Under the pieces are notes generated by a model. It saw only the letters and a program-made list of their open reading frames with translations, was not told the DNA's origin and did no database searches. The translations under genes and the position numbers were made by a program. This document shows positions 37,556 to 47,854 of a stretch of 64,000 nucleotides of DNA, piece after piece (the first letter of the stretch is position 1; every line of letters begins with the position of its first letter). Origin of the DNA: Lampropedia hyalina DSM 16112 (GTDB lineage: Bacteria; Pseudomonadota; Gammaproteobacteria; Burkholderiales; Burkholderiaceae_C); assembly GCF_900129055.1 (NCBI RefSeq), contig NZ_FQUZ01000001.1, positions 62,001-126,000 of the forward strand, read 5' to 3'.

Positions 37556-37589
37556 AAAAGGGCGTCCACACCATGAACGCCCTTTTTTT
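37556..37589 (+). terminator. Intrinsic terminator between rpsB and tsf
   Basis: AAGGGCGT pairs with AACGCCCTT across an 11-base loop, followed by seven T residues. It lies 40 bp after rpsB and can attenuate read-through into tsf, as is common in this operon. Confidence 0.85.
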
Positions 37590-37648
37590 CGCACCGGAGC
37601 CTGCGACAGGCCAAAATCAATCGTGACACCCAAGTACGGAGTATGAAA

Positions 37649-38545
37649 ATGGTTGCAATTACCGCCCAACTGGTCAAAGAACTGCGCGAAAAAACCGACG
37701 CCCCCATGATGGAAGCCAAGAAGGCCCTGGTGGAGGCCGACGGCGATCTGGTCAAGGCCGAAGAGCTGCTGCGCATCAAACTGGGCACCAAGGCCGGCAA
37801 GGCCGCCTCGCGCGTCACCGCCGAAGGCGTGGTCGCTGCCTACATCGACGGCAACAGCGGCGCACTGCTCGAAGTCAATTGTGAAACCGACTTCGTCAGC
37901 AAGAACGACAGCTTCCTGGCTCTGGCCAATGCTGCGGCCGAACTGGTGGCCAAGCACAACCCCGCCGATGTCGATGCCCTGGGCGCACTGCCCTACGAAC
38001 AGGACGGCTTCGGCCCCACGCTGGAAGAAGTGCGCAAGGGCCTGATCGGCAAGATCGGCGAAAACATGAGCTTCCGCCGCTTCCAACGCTTCGAAGGCGA
38101 TGCCAGGCTGGCCCACTACCTGCACGGCACCCGCATCGGCGTGGTCGTGGAATTCGACGGTGACGAAACCACCGCCCGCGACGTTGCCATGCACGTCGCC
38201 GCCATGAAGCCCGTGGCCCTGACCGGTGCCGACGTGCCCGCCGAGCTGATCGAAAAAGAACGCGCCGTTGCCGCCGGCAAGGCCGCCGAATCGGGCAAGC
38301 CCGCCGACATCGTCGCCAAGATGGTGGAAGGCTCCGTGCAGAAGTACCTCAAGGAAGTGTCGCTGGCCGACCAGGTCTTCGTGAAGGCAGCTGACGGCAA
38401 GCAAACCGTGGGCCAGTTGCTCAAGGCCCAGGGCACTGCCGTCAAGGGCTTCACCCTGTACGTGGTGGGCGAAGGCATCGAGAAGAAAGTGGACGACTTC
38501 GCTGCCGAAGTGGCTGCCCAGGTCGCCGCTGCCCAGAACGCCTGA
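37649..38545 (+). CDS. tsf: Elongation factor Ts
   Basis: The 298-residue guanine-nucleotide exchange factor for EF-Tu starts [20 protein letters not shown]. The N-terminal UBA-like domain, the TDF motif ([13 protein letters not shown] at about 78-90) and the core domain with [11 protein letters not shown] are intact. GGAG lies seven bases before the ATG at 37649, which decides it over an ATG six bases upstream. Confidence 0.97.
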   Translation: MVAITAQLVKELREKTDAPMMEAKKALVEADGDLVKAEELLRIKLGTKAGKAASRVTAEGVVAAYIDGNSGALLEVNCETDFVSKNDSFLALANAAAELVAKHNPADVDALGALPYEQDGFGPTLEEVRKGLIGKIGENMSFRRFQRFEGDARLAHYLHGTRIGVVVEFDGDETTARDVAMHVAAMKPVALTGADVPAELIEKERAVAAGKAAESGKPADIVAKMVEGSVQKYLKEVSLADQVFVKAADGKQTVGQLLKAQGTAVKGFTLYVVGEGIEKKVDDFAAEVAAQVAAAQNA

Positions 38546-38565
38546 TCGGCCATCCACACGCAACC

Positions 38566-38645
38566 TTAGGGAAAGTCTGCAAAACCCGTTGCGCCGCCCG
38601 CATCCCGCCACTGGGCGCATCGCAAGAGTTTTGCAGACCCTCCCT
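38566..38645. repeat. MITE family A, copy 3 (internally deleted)
   Basis: An 80-bp derivative of family A. Both ends (TTAGGGAAAGTCTGCAAAAC and GTTTTGCAGACCCTCCCT) remain, with the inner segment CGTTGCGCCGCCCGCATCCC shared with copies 1 and 2, but the central hairpin is deleted. It lies between tsf and pyrH. Confidence 0.8.
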
Positions 38646-38781
38646 CGCAGCCCCTTTGCCATTTCGCAAAGAGGACTGTCGTCTTGCGTGACGGGGCATG
38701 GGAGGCCAGCGCATCCCGTCCCCGTTTTTTTCTGTCCCCATTTCATTTCCCAACCATCCTTTCTATTCAGGAGTTCCGCCC

Positions 38782-39507
38782 ATGAGTGCGTCCGCCAAGC
38801 CTGCCTACCAGCGAATCTTGCTCAAACTCTCCGGTGAGGCCCTGATGGGAGACGATGCGTTCGGCATCAACCGCACCACCATCGAGCGCATGGTGGACGA
38901 AATCATCGCTGTCACCGAACTGGGGGTGGAGCTGGCCATTGTCATCGGTGGCGGCAACATCTTCCGGGGCGTGGCCGGTGGCTCCGACGGCATGGACCGC
39001 GCCACTGCCGACTACATGGGCATGCTGGCCACGGTGATGAACGCACTGGCCCTGGCCGATGCCATCGAGCGCAAGCATGTGACGGCACGCGTGATGTCCG
39101 CCATCTCCATCGACCAGGTCGTGGAGCCTTATGTGCGCCCCAAGGCCTTGCAGTATCTGGAAGAAGGCAAGGTTGTGGTATTCGCGGCCGGCACCGGCAA
39201 CCCATTCTTCACCACCGACACCGCTGCGGCCCTGCGCGGTGCCGAAATCGGCGCGGAACTGGTGCTCAAGGCCACCAAGGTCGATGGCGTGTACACCGCC
39301 GATCCCTTCAAAGACCCCACTGCCACACGCTACAGCCGCCTGACTTTCGATGAGGCCATGGTGAAAAACCTGGGCATCATGGATGCCACCGCGTTTGCCC
39401 TGTGCCGCGACCAGAAGCTGCCGATCAAGGTCTTCTCCATCGTCAAGCCCGGCGCATTGCAGCGCGTCATTCTGGGCGAGGACGAAGGCACGCTGGTGTA
39501 CGCCTGA
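38782..39507 (+). CDS. pyrH: Uridylate kinase
   Basis: The 241-residue hexameric UMP kinase phosphorylates UMP to UDP. It starts [20 protein letters not shown] and has the conserved [10 protein letters not shown] near residues 54-63, [19 protein letters not shown] near 69-87 and [16 protein letters not shown] near 136-151. CAGGAG precedes the ATG at 38782. Standard position between tsf and frr. Confidence 0.97.
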   Translation: MSASAKPAYQRILLKLSGEALMGDDAFGINRTTIERMVDEIIAVTELGVELAIVIGGGNIFRGVAGGSDGMDRATADYMGMLATVMNALALADAIERKHVTARVMSAISIDQVVEPYVRPKALQYLEEGKVVVFAAGTGNPFFTTDTAAALRGAEIGAELVLKATKVDGVYTADPFKDPTATRYSRLTFDEAMVKNLGIMDATAFALCRDQKLPIKVFSIVKPGALQRVILGEDEGTLVYA

Positions 39508-39672
39508 TTCTCCCGGTTGCCAGGGCTGCGGCATCCCGCCGCGCCTTGTCGGCCTTTCCATGCGTCGGCACGGACTGCCCCGACGCTGAATCCCCCTGTT
39601 CTGGGGACTTTTCACCCGGCCATGCCACTGTCACATTAAACTGACGGGTGCGCATGCCACGAGGAACCCGAA

Positions 39673-40233
39673 ATGTCCATTGCAGATATCAAGAAAAACA
39701 CCCAGGCCAAGATGGATCAGTCCATTGCCGCCTTCAAGAACAACCTGTCCAAAATCCGTACCGGCCGCGCCAGTCCGGCCCTGCTCGACACCATCCATGT
39801 CGAGTATTACGGCAATATGGTGCCCCTGAGCCAGGTGGCGAACGTGGCATTGATCGATGCGCGCACCATCAGCGTACAGCCCTGGGAGCGCAGCATGGCC
39901 GCCAAGGTGGAAAAGGCCATCCGCGAAAGCGATCTGGGCCTGAACCCCGCCAGCATGGGCGACCTGATTCGCGTGCCCATGCCCCCGATGAGCGAGGAAC
40001 GCCGCAAGGAAATGACCAAGATCGTGCGCAGCGAAGGCGAAAATGCCAAGATCGCCGTGCGCAACCTGCGCCGCGATGCCAACGAAGCCGTGAAAAAACT
40101 GGTCAAGGACAAGGAAGCCTCCGAAGACGACCAGAAACGCTCCGAAGCCGACATCCAGAAGCTGACCGACAAGCACATTGCCGAAATCGATGCCCTGGTC
40201 AGCAGCAAGGAACAGGAAGTCATGGCCGTCTGA
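39673..40233 (+). CDS. frr: Ribosome recycling factor
   Basis: The 186-residue factor separates ribosomal subunits after termination together with EF-G. The sequence has the RRF hallmark [13 protein letters not shown] near residues 27-39, [20 protein letters not shown] near 86-105 and [13 protein letters not shown] near 130-142. The start is preceded by GAGGAA. Confidence 0.97.
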   Translation: MSIADIKKNTQAKMDQSIAAFKNNLSKIRTGRASPALLDTIHVEYYGNMVPLSQVANVALIDARTISVQPWERSMAAKVEKAIRESDLGLNPASMGDLIRVPMPPMSEERRKEMTKIVRSEGENAKIAVRNLRRDANEAVKKLVKDKEASEDDQKRSEADIQKLTDKHIAEIDALVSSKEQEVMAV

Positions 40234-40336
40234 ACTGGCCAGCGTTCGCATCATTTCCCACCGAATACGCCCGCCCCTGCTGCCGGTTCTTCCGGCCCGG
40301 CGGGCGGTGTCTTTCGGGCCTTGCCTGCCCCGTGCC

Positions 40337-41110
40337 ATGTCCCCTGCCCATCTGCATCCCTGTCCTGCCTCTGCCGTTCCCCACCACATTGCCATCGTCA
40401 TGGACGGCAATGGCCGCTGGGCGCAGAAACGCCTGCTGCCCCGGCTGGCCGGACACAAGAAAGGGGTGGATGCGTTGCGCCTGTGCGTCAGCCAATGTGC
40501 CGAACGCGGGGTGCGCATCCTCACTGTCTTTGCCTTCTCGTCCGAAAACTGGAAACGCCCGCAGGATGAAGTGCGCGGGCTGATGGGGCTGATGGCCACC
40601 GCACTGAACCGCGAAGCCGCAGCCTTGCAGAAAAACGGTGTGCGCCTGCACTGCATCGGCCAGCGCGAACAGCTCGATGCCAAGATTCAGCACAGCCTGA
40701 TGCAGGCAGAAGCCCTGACCGCGCAGAACGACCGGCTCATCCTGAACGTCTGCTTCAACTACGGGGGTCGCTGGGACATTGCCCAGGCCGCCGAACAACT
40801 GCGCCTGCAAGGCACGCCCATCACCGAAGCCAGCCTGAACCGGCACATGGCCCTGCACCATGTGCCCGACCCAGACCTGCTCATCCGCACCGGCGGCGAA
40901 ATGCGCCTGAGCAACTTCCTGCTCTGGCAGGCTGCCTATGCCGAACTGTATTTCTCGCCCACCCTCTGGCCGGACTACGACGGCAGCGACCTGGATGCGG
41001 CCATTGCCGCCTACTCGCAGCGTCAGCGTCGCTATGGCAAGACCGCAGAGCAGGTGGTGCATGGCTCCCCCGCCACGCCAGTGCCTGGCGGTGATTCCGA
41101 ACTGCCCTGA
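40337..41110 (+). CDS. uppS: Undecaprenyl diphosphate synthase
   Basis: The 257-residue cis-prenyltransferase builds the C55 carrier lipid for cell-wall synthesis. The catalytic MDGNGRWAQKR near residues 23-33, FAFSSENWKRP near 68-78 and the C-terminal RTGGEMRLSNFLLWQAAYAEL-type segment are intact. The ATG at 40337 is the only start consistent with the family N-terminus; the frame is open upstream. Confidence 0.96.
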   Translation: MSPAHLHPCPASAVPHHIAIVMDGNGRWAQKRLLPRLAGHKKGVDALRLCVSQCAERGVRILTVFAFSSENWKRPQDEVRGLMGLMATALNREAAALQKNGVRLHCIGQREQLDAKIQHSLMQAEALTAQNDRLILNVCFNYGGRWDIAQAAEQLRLQGTPITEASLNRHMALHHVPDPDLLIRTGGEMRLSNFLLWQAAYAELYFSPTLWPDYDGSDLDAAIAAYSQRQRRYGKTAEQVVHGSPATPVPGGDSELP

Positions 41111-41158
41111 CGGGGCGGCCTTTCCAGCACCTGCTCAACGTCCAAAGGTATCGGTACT

Positions 41159-42022
41159 GTGCTCAAGCAACGCGTCATCACCGCTCTGGTCCTGATGGCC
41201 ATCGTCCTCCCGTGCATTCTGGCTCCCGTGCGCTGGCCGTTCGAGGTGCTGGTGTGTGTGGCACTGAGTCTGGCCGCCTGGGAATGGGCACGCCTGCAAG
41301 GCTTTGCCCGCGCATGGGTCGCCGTGGCCACCGGCGGGGCATTTGCTGTGCTGTCGCTGTGGGCCAGCCTGCGGCAATGGCATCTGCACCCCTATCCCGA
41401 TGCCATCTGGACGGCCATCACGCTGGCATGGTTCGTGGCCGCCAGCCTGGCACTGCGTGCAGGCGTACAAGGCTGGCAACCCATTGCCCGCCCCCTGCGG
41501 TTCGGCATGGGCCTGTGGGTGCTGGCCACCACCTGGCTGGCAGTGCTGACCGCCTACCACTGGGGACTGAATTTTCTGCTCTCCACCCTGGCCCTGGTGT
41601 GGGCAGCCGATATTGGTGCGTATTTTGTCGGGCGCAAGCTGGGCCAGAAGATCGTGCCACGCAAGCTCGCCCCCACCATCAGCCCCGGCAAGAGCTGGGA
41701 AGGCGTGGCCGGTGGCGTGCTGGCCGTGCTGCTGCTGGCCTGGGGCTGGATGGCGGCAGACCGGCATTTCGCACAGGCATCCGACCCCAGCCTCTACACC
41801 CTGCTGCACCACCACAGCACCGGCATGCTGCTGCTGGGCTGCCTGGTGCTCACTGCCCTGAGCGTGATGGGCGATCTGCTGGAATCGCTGGTCAAGCGCA
41901 GTGCCGGCATCAAGGACAGCAGCCAGATTCTGCCCGGCCACGGCGGCATGCTGGACCGCATCGACAGCCTGCTGCCCACCGTGGCGGCGGCCATCATGCT
42001 GGTATCGTGGACGAAGGGTTGA
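41159..42022 (+). CDS. cdsA: Phosphatidate cytidylyltransferase
   Basis: The 287-residue membrane protein with about eight hydrophobic segments makes CDP-diacylglycerol from phosphatidate and CTP. The CdsA signature is present near the C-terminus as LVKRSAGIKDSSQILPGHGG followed by MLDRIDSL. The start is GTG at 41159. The next gene in most relatives would be dxr, which is absent here. Confidence 0.95.
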   Translation: MLKQRVITALVLMAIVLPCILAPVRWPFEVLVCVALSLAAWEWARLQGFARAWVAVATGGAFAVLSLWASLRQWHLHPYPDAIWTAITLAWFVAASLALRAGVQGWQPIARPLRFGMGLWVLATTWLAVLTAYHWGLNFLLSTLALVWAADIGAYFVGRKLGQKIVPRKLAPTISPGKSWEGVAGGVLAVLLLAWGWMAADRHFAQASDPSLYTLLHHHSTGMLLLGCLVLTALSVMGDLLESLVKRSAGIKDSSQILPGHGGMLDRIDSLLPTVAAAIMLVSWTKG

Positions 42023-42120
42023 ACCATGCGGTGCCGATTGGCTCCATCTGCCCGGCATGTGCGCGCAAGCCGTGACCATGCCGATGAGCATCACGCCCCC
42101 ACCTCCCGGAGAACCTCCCC

Positions 42121-43485
42121 ATGCTGACCCTGCTGGCCTTCATCGTCACCCTCGGACTGCTGGTCACCGTCCACGAGTACGGCCACTACAAGGTGGCCAA
42201 GCTGTGTGGGGTGAAGGTGCTGCGCTTCTCCATCGGCATGGGCAAGCCGCTGCTGCGCTGGCAACGCCCCGGCAACGAAACCGAATTCGTCATCGCCGCC
42301 CTGCCCCTGGGCGGCTATGTGAGCATGGCCGATGAAACCCAGGCCCCGGTGGACGAAGCCGACCGGCCGCGCGCCTTCAACAACCAGCCACTGCGCCACC
42401 GCGCCGCCATCGTGCTGGCCGGGCCACTGGCCAACCTGTTGCTGGCCATCCTGTTCTTTGCCGCCATCAACTGGTGGGGCAGCCAGCAGCCTGTGGCCGT
42501 GGTGGGCGAACCGCCGGCCCAGTCCCTGGCGGCACAGGCGGGTTTGCAGGCGGGCGATCGCATCACCGCCATCCAGCCCACCGGCAAGTCCAGCCGGACA
42601 CTGGCTTCTTTCGACGAATTGCACTGGGCACTCACCCACGCTGCCCTGAACCATCAGGACGTGGTGTTGCAGGTGCAGCGCGGGGATCGCTCCGCCAGCC
42701 TCGACCTGCCGCTGTCCCGACTGGCCGCCAATGACCTGGAGCACGACACCTTCGAGCGCATCGGCGTACGCATGGCCGACATGCCTGCCGTCATTCGCAA
42801 GGTCCACCCCGGCGGAGCCGCCGCCCAGGCCGGATTGCAGGCGGGCGACGCCGTACACCGCATCGATGACCGCCCGATGGCGAACGCCCGCCAGTTGATC
42901 GACACCATCGCCCGAACCGGCCAATCCGCCCAGCCAGAAGCACGCACCCAGCTCTGGCAGATCGAGCGCGACGGCCAACCCCTGAGCCTGTACATCACCC
43001 CCCAGCCCACCGAGCGCGACGGCCAGACGGTGGGATTCATCAACGCCCAGATCGGTCAGGCGGCCTTCGAGACCGTGCGGGTGCGCTATGGGCCGGTGGA
43101 AGGACTTTGGCGCGGCATCACACGCACCTGGGACATGTCGGTGCTGACCCTGCAAATGTTTGGCCGGATGCTCATCGGCGAAGCCTCGCTGAAAAACATC
43201 AGCGGCCCCGTCTCCATTGCCCAGTATGCGGGCCAGTCTGCCAGCATGGGCGTGGAGCCGTTCCTGAACTTCCTCGCCATTGTCAGTCTAAGCCTGGCCG
43301 TGCTGAATTTATTGCCGCTGCCGGTGCTCGACGGAGGCCACCTGATGTATTATCTTTGGGAAGCGGTGACCGGCAAACCCGTCTCTGGTGCATGGCTGGA
43401 AAAACTCCAGCGTGCCGGAATCGTCATCCTGCTGATGCTCATGTCACTGGCCGTTTTCAACGACATTACACGCCTGCTGGGCTGA
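42121..43485 (+). CDS. rseP: Site-2 zinc metalloprotease of the sigma-E pathway
   Basis: The 454-residue inner-membrane protease has the active-site HEYGH at residues 18-22, two PDZ domains (about 115-210 and 215-305) and the third zinc ligand region NLLPLPVLDGGHL near 400. It cleaves anti-sigma factors and remnant signal peptides within the membrane. GGAG lies 9 bases before the ATG. It lies 98 bp after cdsA and just before bamA. Confidence 0.95.
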   Translation: MLTLLAFIVTLGLLVTVHEYGHYKVAKLCGVKVLRFSIGMGKPLLRWQRPGNETEFVIAALPLGGYVSMADETQAPVDEADRPRAFNNQPLRHRAAIVLAGPLANLLLAILFFAAINWWGSQQPVAVVGEPPAQSLAAQAGLQAGDRITAIQPTGKSSRTLASFDELHWALTHAALNHQDVVLQVQRGDRSASLDLPLSRLAANDLEHDTFERIGVRMADMPAVIRKVHPGGAAAQAGLQAGDAVHRIDDRPMANARQLIDTIARTGQSAQPEARTQLWQIERDGQPLSLYITPQPTERDGQTVGFINAQIGQAAFETVRVRYGPVEGLWRGITRTWDMSVLTLQMFGRMLIGEASLKNISGPVSIAQYAGQSASMGVEPFLNFLAIVSLSLAVLNLLPLPVLDGGHLMYYLWEAVTGKPVSGAWLEKLQRAGIVILLMLMSLAVFNDITRLLG

Positions 43486-43543
43486 TGGTATGTACACTCG
43501 TTCTGCCCACGCCACTCCACCCTCCACAGGCCAACGATCTTCC

Positions 43544-45838
43544 ATGAATCACTTTCTCAAACGTCTGATGACCCGCTCGGGCATCCTCGCTGCCAGCATG
43601 GTGCTGACGGCACAAGCCTGGGCCATCGAGCCATTCACCGTGCGCGACATCCGCGTCGAGGGCCTGCAACGCGTGGAAGCGGGCACCGTGTTTGCCTCCC
43701 TGCCGCTGCGGGTGGGCGAGCAGTACAGCAACGACAAGGCCGCCGCCTCCATCCGTTCGCTGTTCGCGCTGGGTCTGTTCAACGACGTGCGCATCGAGGC
43801 CGATGGCGACGTGCTGGTGGTCGTGGTACAGGAACGCCCGGTGATTGCCAACGTGGAATTCGTCGGCACCAAGGAATTCGACAAGGCCGCCCTCACCAAC
43901 GCCATGCGCGACATCGGCCTGGCCGAAGGCCGCCCATTCGATCGCTCGCTGGCCGACCGCGCCGAGCAGGAACTGGCCCGCCAGTACCTGGGCCGCAGCT
44001 ACTACGGCTCCACGGTCGTCACCACCGTCACGCCCATCGAGCGCAACCGTGTCAATCTCACCTTCACCGTGGTGGAAGGCGACCTGGCCAAGATCGGGGA
44101 AATCCGCTTCACCGGCAACCACGCCTTCAGCGAATCCACCCTGCGGGGCCTGCTGGAGCAGGACACTGGCGGCTGGCTGAGCTGGTACACCAAGTCCAAC
44201 CGCTACTCCCGCGCCAAGCTCAATGCCGATCTGGAAACCATCCGTTCCTACTACCTGGAACGCGGCTACCTCGACTTCAAGATCGACTCCACGCAAGTCG
44301 CCATCTCGCCGGACAAGCAAAGCATCTCCATCACCGTCAATGTCAGTGAGGGAGCGCAACTGGCGGTCTCCGCCATCCGGCTCGAAGGCAACTATCTGGA
44401 CCGCGACGACGAATTCAAGTCGCTGGTGCGCATCCGCCCCGGCCAACCCTACACCGAATCGCAGGTCACCGAGACCACCCAGGCATTCAGCGAGCATTTC
44501 GGCAACTACGGCTATGCGTTTGCACGCGTGGAAGCCGTGCCTCGCATCAACCACCAGAACAACACCGTGGAGATCGTGCTGCGCGCCGAGCCGCAACGGC
44601 GTGTCTATGTGCGCCGCATCAACGTCACCGGCAATGCCAAGACCCGCGACGAAGTCATCCGCCGCGAATTCCGCCAGTTTGAAGCCGCCTGGTACGACGG
44701 CGAGAAAATCCGCCTCTCACGCGACCGCGTGGACCGCCTGGGCTACTTCACCAATGTGGAAGTGGAAATCCTGGACATTCCCGGCGCACCCGACCAGGTC
44801 GATCTGAGCATCGCCGTAGCCGAGAAGCCCACCGGCTCGCTGCAACTGGGCGCAGGCTACTCCAGTGCCGAGAAGCTCTCGTTCTCCTTCGGCATCCAGC
44901 AGGAAAACTTCATGGGAACCGGCCACTACCTCGGGCTGGACCTCAACACCAGCGAATACCGCCGCACCCTGGTGTTCAGCACCACCGATCCGTACTTCAC
45001 CCAGTCCGGTGTCTCGCGCACGCTGGACGTGTACTACCGCACCGACAAGCCCTACGACAACATGCGCAGCAACTACTCGCTGATCACGGCCGGTGGCAGC
45101 GTACGGTTCGGAGTTCCGTTCAGTGAAATCGACACCGTGTACTTTGGCATGGGCGCAGAAAGCAACCGCATCAAGCCCGGCACCAGCATTCCCGCGTCCT
45201 ACCTGCACTACGCCGATACCTACGGCTACCGCAGCAACTCCTTCCCGCTGACCATCGGCTGGGGCCGCGACAGCCGCGACAGCGCGCTGGCCCCGAATTC
45301 CGGACGCTACCAGCGTTTCAACTCCGAATGGTCGTTCACCGGCGATACCCGCTACATCAAGGCCAACTACCAGATTCAGCAGTATGTGCCGCTGACCAAG
45401 AAATACACACTGGCCTTCAACACCGAACTGGGCTGGGGCAAGGGCTTTGGCGACCGCCCATTCCCGGTCTTCAAGAACTTCTACTCCGGTGGTCTGGGTT
45501 CCGTGCGCGGCTTCGACCAGGGCACGCTGGGGCCACGCGACCTGATCGGCTCTTCGCTGGGCGGTACCAAGAAAATCACCCTCAACGCCGAATTCATCAC
45601 CCCATTCCCCGGTGCGGGCAACGACCGCACCCTGCGCCTGTTCGCCTTCGTCGATGCTGGTAACGTATTTGGCGAGCACGAGGAAGTGCGCGCCTCCGAC
45701 CTGCGCGCCTCCACCGGCCTGGGCTTGAGCTGGATTTCCCCCATGGGACCGCTGAGATTGGCCTACGCACACCCGATTCGCAAGCAGGCAGGAGATAGAA
45801 TCGAAGAATTGCAATTCCAGATCGGCACCTCATTCTGA
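43544..45838 (+). CDS. bamA: Outer membrane protein assembly factor BamA
   Basis: The 764-residue protein has a signal peptide ending near AQAWA (residue 26), five POTRA domains (about 28-425) and a C-terminal 16-strand barrel. The barrel includes the conserved VRGFDQGTLGPRD loop and ends in F. It inserts beta-barrel proteins into the outer membrane. The ATG at 43544 places the signal peptide at the N-terminus; an upstream in-frame ATG at 43490 does not. Confidence 0.97.
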   Translation: MNHFLKRLMTRSGILAASMVLTAQAWAIEPFTVRDIRVEGLQRVEAGTVFASLPLRVGEQYSNDKAAASIRSLFALGLFNDVRIEADGDVLVVVVQERPVIANVEFVGTKEFDKAALTNAMRDIGLAEGRPFDRSLADRAEQELARQYLGRSYYGSTVVTTVTPIERNRVNLTFTVVEGDLAKIGEIRFTGNHAFSESTLRGLLEQDTGGWLSWYTKSNRYSRAKLNADLETIRSYYLERGYLDFKIDSTQVAISPDKQSISITVNVSEGAQLAVSAIRLEGNYLDRDDEFKSLVRIRPGQPYTESQVTETTQAFSEHFGNYGYAFARVEAVPRINHQNNTVEIVLRAEPQRRVYVRRINVTGNAKTRDEVIRREFRQFEAAWYDGEKIRLSRDRVDRLGYFTNVEVEILDIPGAPDQVDLSIAVAEKPTGSLQLGAGYSSAEKLSFSFGIQQENFMGTGHYLGLDLNTSEYRRTLVFSTTDPYFTQSGVSRTLDVYYRTDKPYDNMRSNYSLITAGGSVRFGVPFSEIDTVYFGMGAESNRIKPGTSIPASYLHYADTYGYRSNSFPLTIGWGRDSRDSALAPNSGRYQRFNSEWSFTGDTRYIKANYQIQQYVPLTKKYTLAFNTELGWGKGFGDRPFPVFKNFYSGGLGSVRGFDQGTLGPRDLIGSSLGGTKKITLNAEFITPFPGAGNDRTLRLFAFVDAGNVFGEHEEVRASDLRASTGLGLSWISPMGPLRLAYAHPIRKQAGDRIEELQFQIGTSF

Positions 45839-45849
45839 ATTTGAAAGCC

Positions 45850-46362
45850 ATGAAAAACACATCCCTGAAAATCACCTCTGCTCTCCTTCTTGCCAGCGCA
45901 CTGGCTTGGGTTCCCGCCCATGCCCAGCAGTTCAAGGCCGGATTCGTGAACACCGACCGCATCCTGCGCGACTCCAACATGGCCAAGTCGGCCCAGACTC
46001 GCCTTGAGCAGGAGTTCTCGCGCAAGGAAAAGGAAATCACCACGCTGGCCAACAGCCTGCAAACGGCTTCCGAGCGTTTCGAGCGTGAAGCGACCACCCT
46101 GTCCGAGAGCCAGCGCACCCAACGCCAGCGCACCCTGCTGGAGCAGGATCGCGAACTGCAACGCAAACGCCGTGAGTTCCAGGAAGACCTGAACGCCCGC
46201 AAGACCGAGGAACTGTCGCTGGTGCTCGAACGTGCCAACGCCGTCGTGCAGCAAGTGGCCGAGCGCGAAAAATACGACGTCATCCTCCAGGAAGCCGTCT
46301 ATGTGAACCCCGTTCACGACATCACCGACAAGGTCATCAACGCCCTGAACGCCAGCCGCTGA
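45850..46362 (+). CDS. skp: OmpH/Skp family periplasmic chaperone
   Basis: The 170-residue protein has a signal peptide ending at PAHAQ (about residue 26) and a long charged coiled coil (about 50-140), the tentacle of the Skp trimer. It holds unfolded outer-membrane proteins on their way to BamA. The ATG at 45850 (MKNTSLK) was preferred to a TTG at 45841. Confidence 0.93.
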   Translation: MKNTSLKITSALLLASALAWVPAHAQQFKAGFVNTDRILRDSNMAKSAQTRLEQEFSRKEKEITTLANSLQTASERFEREATTLSESQRTQRQRTLLEQDRELQRKRREFQEDLNARKTEELSLVLERANAVVQQVAEREKYDVILQEAVYVNPVHDITDKVINALNASR

Positions 46363-46381
46363 TTCCCCGGAAGGAACGCGT

Positions 46382-47377
46382 GTGAGCACCACGACACTGG
46401 CAGACATTGTCGCGGCACTGGGGGGCGATCTGCACGGTGATGGGACGGCCATCATCGGGCATCTGGCGGCACTGGAAGATGCCGACCCCACTGCCATTGC
46501 CTTTCTGAGCAATCCCAGGTACACCTCGCAACTGGCGCAAAGCCAGGCGGGGTGTGTCATCGTCGCGCCTGCCGTCGAGGCAGCCGCCCGCGAGCGCGGG
46601 GCCTGCATCGTCACGCCCAACCCGTATCTGTACTTTGCCCGGCTGACCCAGTGGTGGCGGCAACGCCACCCGGTGCGAGGCACACCGGGCATCCATCCCA
46701 GTGCCGTGGTCGATGCCACGGCGCAAGTGCACCCCACCGCCAGCATCGGCCCGCTGTGCGTGGTCGAGGCCGGGGCACGCATCGGTGCCGACACCGTGCT
46801 AACCTCCCGCATCACCATCGGCTACGGCTGCACGGTGGGCGAGCGTTGCATCATCCACCCCGGTGCAGTCATCGGAGCCGATGGCTTTGGCTTTGCACAG
46901 GAGCAGGGGAAGTGGGTCAAGATCGAGCAGCTGGGCAACGTGCGCATCGGCAACGATGTCGAAATCGGGGCCAATACCTGCATCGACCGGGGCGCACTCA
47001 ACGACACCGTGCTGGAAGACGGCGTGAAGCTGGACAACCTCATCCAGATTGCCCACAACGTACAGGTGGGCGCGCACACCGCCATGGCCGCCTTCGTCGG
47101 GGTATCGGGCAGCAGCACCATCGGTGCCCACTGCACGCTGGCAGGCGGTGCGGGCGTGAGCGGCCACCTGAACATCGTCGATGGTGTACACGTTTCGGCG
47201 CACACCGTCATCTCGCGCTCCGTCACCAAAAAAGGGCAGTACACCGGCCTGTACCCCTTTGAAGAGCACCGCGAATGGGAACGCAATGCCGCCTCGCTGC
47301 GGCAGCTCAACACCCTGCGCACCCGCATCAAGACGCTGGAGAAGGAACTGGCCGCGCTGTCATCGCAACTGCCATAA
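46382..47377 (+). CDS. lpxD: UDP-3-O-acylglucosamine N-acyltransferase
   Basis: The 331-residue left-handed beta-helix acyltransferase performs the third step of lipid A synthesis. An N-terminal uridine-binding domain (about 1-100) is followed by hexapeptide repeats; the catalytic histidine is in [17 protein letters not shown] near residues 220-236. A C-terminal helix follows. The GTG start at 46382 has AAGGAA upstream. Confidence 0.96.
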   Translation: MSTTTLADIVAALGGDLHGDGTAIIGHLAALEDADPTAIAFLSNPRYTSQLAQSQAGCVIVAPAVEAAARERGACIVTPNPYLYFARLTQWWRQRHPVRGTPGIHPSAVVDATAQVHPTASIGPLCVVEAGARIGADTVLTSRITIGYGCTVGERCIIHPGAVIGADGFGFAQEQGKWVKIEQLGNVRIGNDVEIGANTCIDRGALNDTVLEDGVKLDNLIQIAHNVQVGAHTAMAAFVGVSGSSTIGAHCTLAGGAGVSGHLNIVDGVHVSAHTVISRSVTKKGQYTGLYPFEEHREWERNAASLRQLNTLRTRIKTLEKELAALSSQLP

Positions 47378-47382
47378 TAAAA

Positions 47383-47829
47383 ATGATGAACATCCATAAA
47401 ATCCTGAAACTGTTGCCACACCGCTATCCTTTTTTGCTGGTGGACCGAGTTACCGAACTGGTGCTGGGTGAGCGCATCCGTGCCTATAAGAACGTCACCA
47501 TCAACGAGCCATTTTTTACCGGGCACTTTCCCGGCAAGCCCGTGATGCCCGGCGTTCTGGTGCTGGAAGCACTGGCACAGGCCGCCGGCCTGCTCTCGTT
47601 CGAGACCATGGGCGAGGCTCCCGGCGACGACAAGGTGTTCTACTTCGTGGGCATCGACAATGCCCGCTTCAAGAAACCCGTGGTTCCCGGTGACCAACTG
47701 GTGCTGGAAGTGTCCATCGACCGCATTCGCGGGGGCATCCACAAGTTCAAGGGCGTGGCCAAGGTGGACGATCAGGTGGTCTGCGAGGCCGAGCTGATGT
47801 GCACCATGCGCCCCTTCGACACCGAGTAA
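47383..47829 (+). CDS. fabZ: (3R)-hydroxyacyl-ACP dehydratase
   Basis: The 148-residue hot-dog-fold enzyme dehydrates 3-hydroxyacyl-ACP in fatty acid elongation. The catalytic histidine is in [16 protein letters not shown] near residues 44-59 and the glutamate in [11 protein letters not shown] near 59-69. Two ATGs, 47383 and 47386, are adjacent; neither has a strong ribosome site. Confidence 0.96.
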   Translation: MMNIHKILKLLPHRYPFLLVDRVTELVLGERIRAYKNVTINEPFFTGHFPGKPVMPGVLVLEALAQAAGLLSFETMGEAPGDDKVFYFVGIDNARFKKPVVPGDQLVLEVSIDRIRGGIHKFKGVAKVDDQVVCEAELMCTMRPFDTE

Positions 47830-47854
47830 CCCCCTTCGCATCGAGTACCGGCCA

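Noticed and set aside
39508-39672. CCCC...GGGGACTTTT hairpin between pyrH and frr as a terminator
   Set aside because: The stem has only four base pairs and the T run is short; read-through within this operon is expected.
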